A stretch of DNA of 64,000 nt from positions 1,736,001 through 1,800,000 of the forward strand of contig NZ_CP109013.1 in the NCBI RefSeq assembly GCF_036226745.1, given 5' to 3'. Below, one piece after another: positions 62,785 to 64,000 of this stretch (its first letter is position 1; every line of letters starts with the position of its first letter). Below the pieces are notes generated by a model, which saw only the letters and a program-made list of their open reading frames with translations, was not told where the DNA came from and ran no database searches. Made by a program: the position numbers and the translations under genes. This DNA is from Streptomyces sp. NBC_00683. GTDB taxonomy: Bacteria > Actinomycetota > Actinomycetes > Streptomycetales > Streptomycetaceae.

Positions 62785-63703
62785 CCGTCCGCCTGTCCAC
62801 GCTGCGGCGCCCCCAGGCGGTACCCCCCAGCACGAGCACCGCGCCCAGCCCTCCGAGGAGGCCCAGCCGCTCGCCCCCGAGGGAGATGCCCACCGCGGCC
62901 GCCCAGAGCGGTTCCGTACCGAGCAGCAGGCTGACGCGGGACGGCGAGGTACGGCGTACGGACCACGCCTGCACGAAGAACGCGAAGAGCGTGCAGAAGA
63001 CGGAGAGGAAGACCAGCCCGGCCCACTCGGCGGCGCCGAAGTCCGCCGCCACCGTCCAGGGGGCCGGGCCCGTCCCGGGGACCGCGGCCAGCACGGCGAA
63101 GACGGCGACCGCGCTGCCGAGCTGCACGGTGGTCAGCGACAGCGAGTCCGCCGACCGGATCGCTTTGATGCGGGACATGGCCAGGACGTGGACCGTGCGG
63201 GCGAGGGCGGCGAGCAGCATCAGGAAGTCCCCCGCCGAGGGGCTGGTGAATCCGCCGCCCTGGGTCAGGAGCACGACACCGGCGACCGAGAGGCCGGCCG
63301 CGGCGAGAAAGGCCCTGGGCGGCCTGATCCCGGTGACCGCGGCCTCGGCGAGCGGCGTGAAGATCATGGTGAGGCTGATGATGAGACCGGCGTTGGTCGC
63401 CGAGGTGTGCACGACGCCGTACGTCTCCAGCAGGAAGATCACGCTGAGTACCAGTCCCAGCAGCCCGGCGCCCCTCCACTGCTCCGCACTCAGCGCCCGC
63501 AGCTTGCGCCGGCCGGCCACGGCGAGGACCGGCAGCACGATCGCGAAGCGGAGCACCAGCACGGCGATCACGGTGTGCGTGGTGGTGATGCCCTTGGCCG
63601 CGAGGTAGCTGGCGCCCCAGACGAAGGCGACGAGCAGTACGGGCAGATCGGTGGCCCACGCCCGGCGGGGCGGGGCGAGGGCGGGCAGGGCGACAGAGGA
63701 CAC
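62774..63703 (-). CDS. EamA/DMT-family transporter
   Basis: 309 residues from a GTG at 63703 with AGGAGAAG 6 nt upstream. Two EamA repeats with about ten helices: DLPVLLVAFVWGASYLAAKG, SATNAGLIISLTMIFTPLAE and VSLLLGTEPLWAAAVGISLG. Such proteins export amino acids, metabolites or drugs; the substrate is unknown. Confidence 0.9.
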   Translation of the reverse strand: MSSVALPALAPPRRAWATDLPVLLVAFVWGASYLAAKGITTTHTVIAVLVLRFAIVLPVLAVAGRRKLRALSAEQWRGAGLLGLVLSVIFLLETYGVVHTSATNAGLIISLTMIFTPLAEAAVTGIRPPRAFLAAAGLSVAGVVLLTQGGGFTSPSAGDFLMLLAALARTVHVLAMSRIKAIRSADSLSLTTVQLGSAVAVFAVLAAVPGTGPAPWTVAADFGAAEWAGLVFLSVFCTLFAFFVQAWSVRRTSPSRVSLLLGTEPLWAAAVGISLGGERLGLLGGLGAVLVLGGTAWGRRSVDRRTATP

Positions 63704-63929
63704 GTCGGCTTCTCCTGGTTCTCCACAGCGGGAAACGATGTGGAGACCTCGCCGGCTCACACGCGGAGCGATCACGCTACCCGGCGCGCGCCACCTGCGG
63801 GAACACCTGTCCGGTGACCGGACCTGTCACGCGCCCTCAGGGGTTGTCCCCCGTCGAAGCGGTCCTCCGCCGGTGGCGGGACATCCTAGAATGTCGGTCT
63901 TATGGCCCTCTGAGACACGGAGTTGACGC

Positions 63930-64000
63930 ATGGCTGGAGCGCGGCCGGACGGACGGGTCGAGCGGGGCAACCAGACCAGGCAGCTGGTTCTGGAGCATGC
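63930..64000 (+). CDS. TetR-family regulator, N-terminus only (cut by window edge)
   Basis: Only 23 full codons are visible: MAGARPDGRVERGNQTRQLV then LEHA. The RGNQTRQLVLEHA pattern is typical of the first HTH helix of TetR regulators. It diverges from the EamA transporter and may regulate it. The rest lies beyond the window. Confidence 0.6.
   Translation, partial: MAGARPDGRVERGNQTRQLVLEH

Noticed and set aside
1..64000. CRISPR arrays, tRNA or rRNA genes, insertion sequences and phage integrases
   Set aside because: I looked for regular spaced repeats, tRNA-like CCA ends and TTCGA arms, transposase/integrase motifs and terminal inverted repeats, and found none I could support by eye.

Overview
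The window is high-GC actinobacterial DNA with strong G/C at third codon positions, GTG starts, ATGA-coupled genes, leaderless-looking promoters and actinobacterial families (F420-dependent LLM and PPOX enzymes, mycoredoxin, gluABCD). It fits a Streptomyces chromosome. I count 53 intact or edge-cut protein genes, one candidate leader peptide, one clear pseudogene and one possible decayed gene.

Region 1 (1-5148) holds a left-edge-truncated NAD-dependent epimerase, a membrane-anchored endonuclease/exonuclease/phosphatase-family enzyme, a 31-bp perfect hairpin, an NCS1-type permease and a TIGR03842-type F420-dependent oxidoreductase. The last two resemble half of a reductive pyrimidine or hydantoin catabolism locus.

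Region 2 (about 5.7-27.1 kb, all + strand) is a nonribosomal peptide gene cluster. A long leader carries a candidate promoter and a seven-cysteine, 28-codon leader peptide. Then come a free carrier protein, A-PCP-C, C-A-PCP-C-A(Ser)-PCP, C-A(Gly-like)-PCP-TE, an MFS exporter, an MbtH-like protein, a MupA-type luciferase-like monooxygenase, a signal-less family-5 solute-binding protein, a free adenylation enzyme and an ATP-grasp enzyme. Including the free A and free carrier, there are five A domains, five carriers and four C domains. That balance suits a pentapeptide line in which the free A loads the free carrier and the C-terminal C domain of the first NRPS joins them in trans. The thioesterase has Cys at its nucleophile position. 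The first NRPS gene has two TTA codons, and no pathway regulator lies inside the cluster.

Region 3 (27.1-30.8 kb, - strand) holds dihydropyrimidinase, an omega-aminotransferase and a beta-ureidopropionase-like nitrilase. With the permease and LLM gene of region 1 they look like one catabolic locus, so the peptide cluster appears to sit inside it.

Region 4 (31-47 kb) is mixed chromosomal content: a decayed serine hydrolase; a DUF4267/TetR pair with clear operators; a large hypothetical protein; a PPOX enzyme; a divergent XRE/methionine aminopeptidase pair sharing a dyad; a secreted GH75 chitosanase-like protein; gamma-glutamyltransferase; an ArsR-type regulator; the glutamate transporter gluABCD; an SDR; an HTH/Clp-N protein with three operator boxes; and a mycoredoxin.

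Region 5 (47-58.8 kb) holds exonuclease III, an MBL-fold hydrolase, an enol-lactonase/carboxymuconolactone decarboxylase fusion with a Pro/Gln-rich head, and a sugar (possibly inositol) uptake locus: ROK kinase, ABC ATPase, permease, two tandem binding proteins, a GntR regulator and a divergent Gfo/Idh/MocA dehydrogenase. A shared motif lies before the binding-protein genes and in the GntR/dehydrogenase intergenic space. The right end carries a P450/thioesterase pair, a LuxR-type two-component system, a small membrane protein, an EamA transporter and the start of a TetR regulator cut by the window edge. Specificity codes, promoters and operators were read by eye, and remarks on other genomes are from memory.
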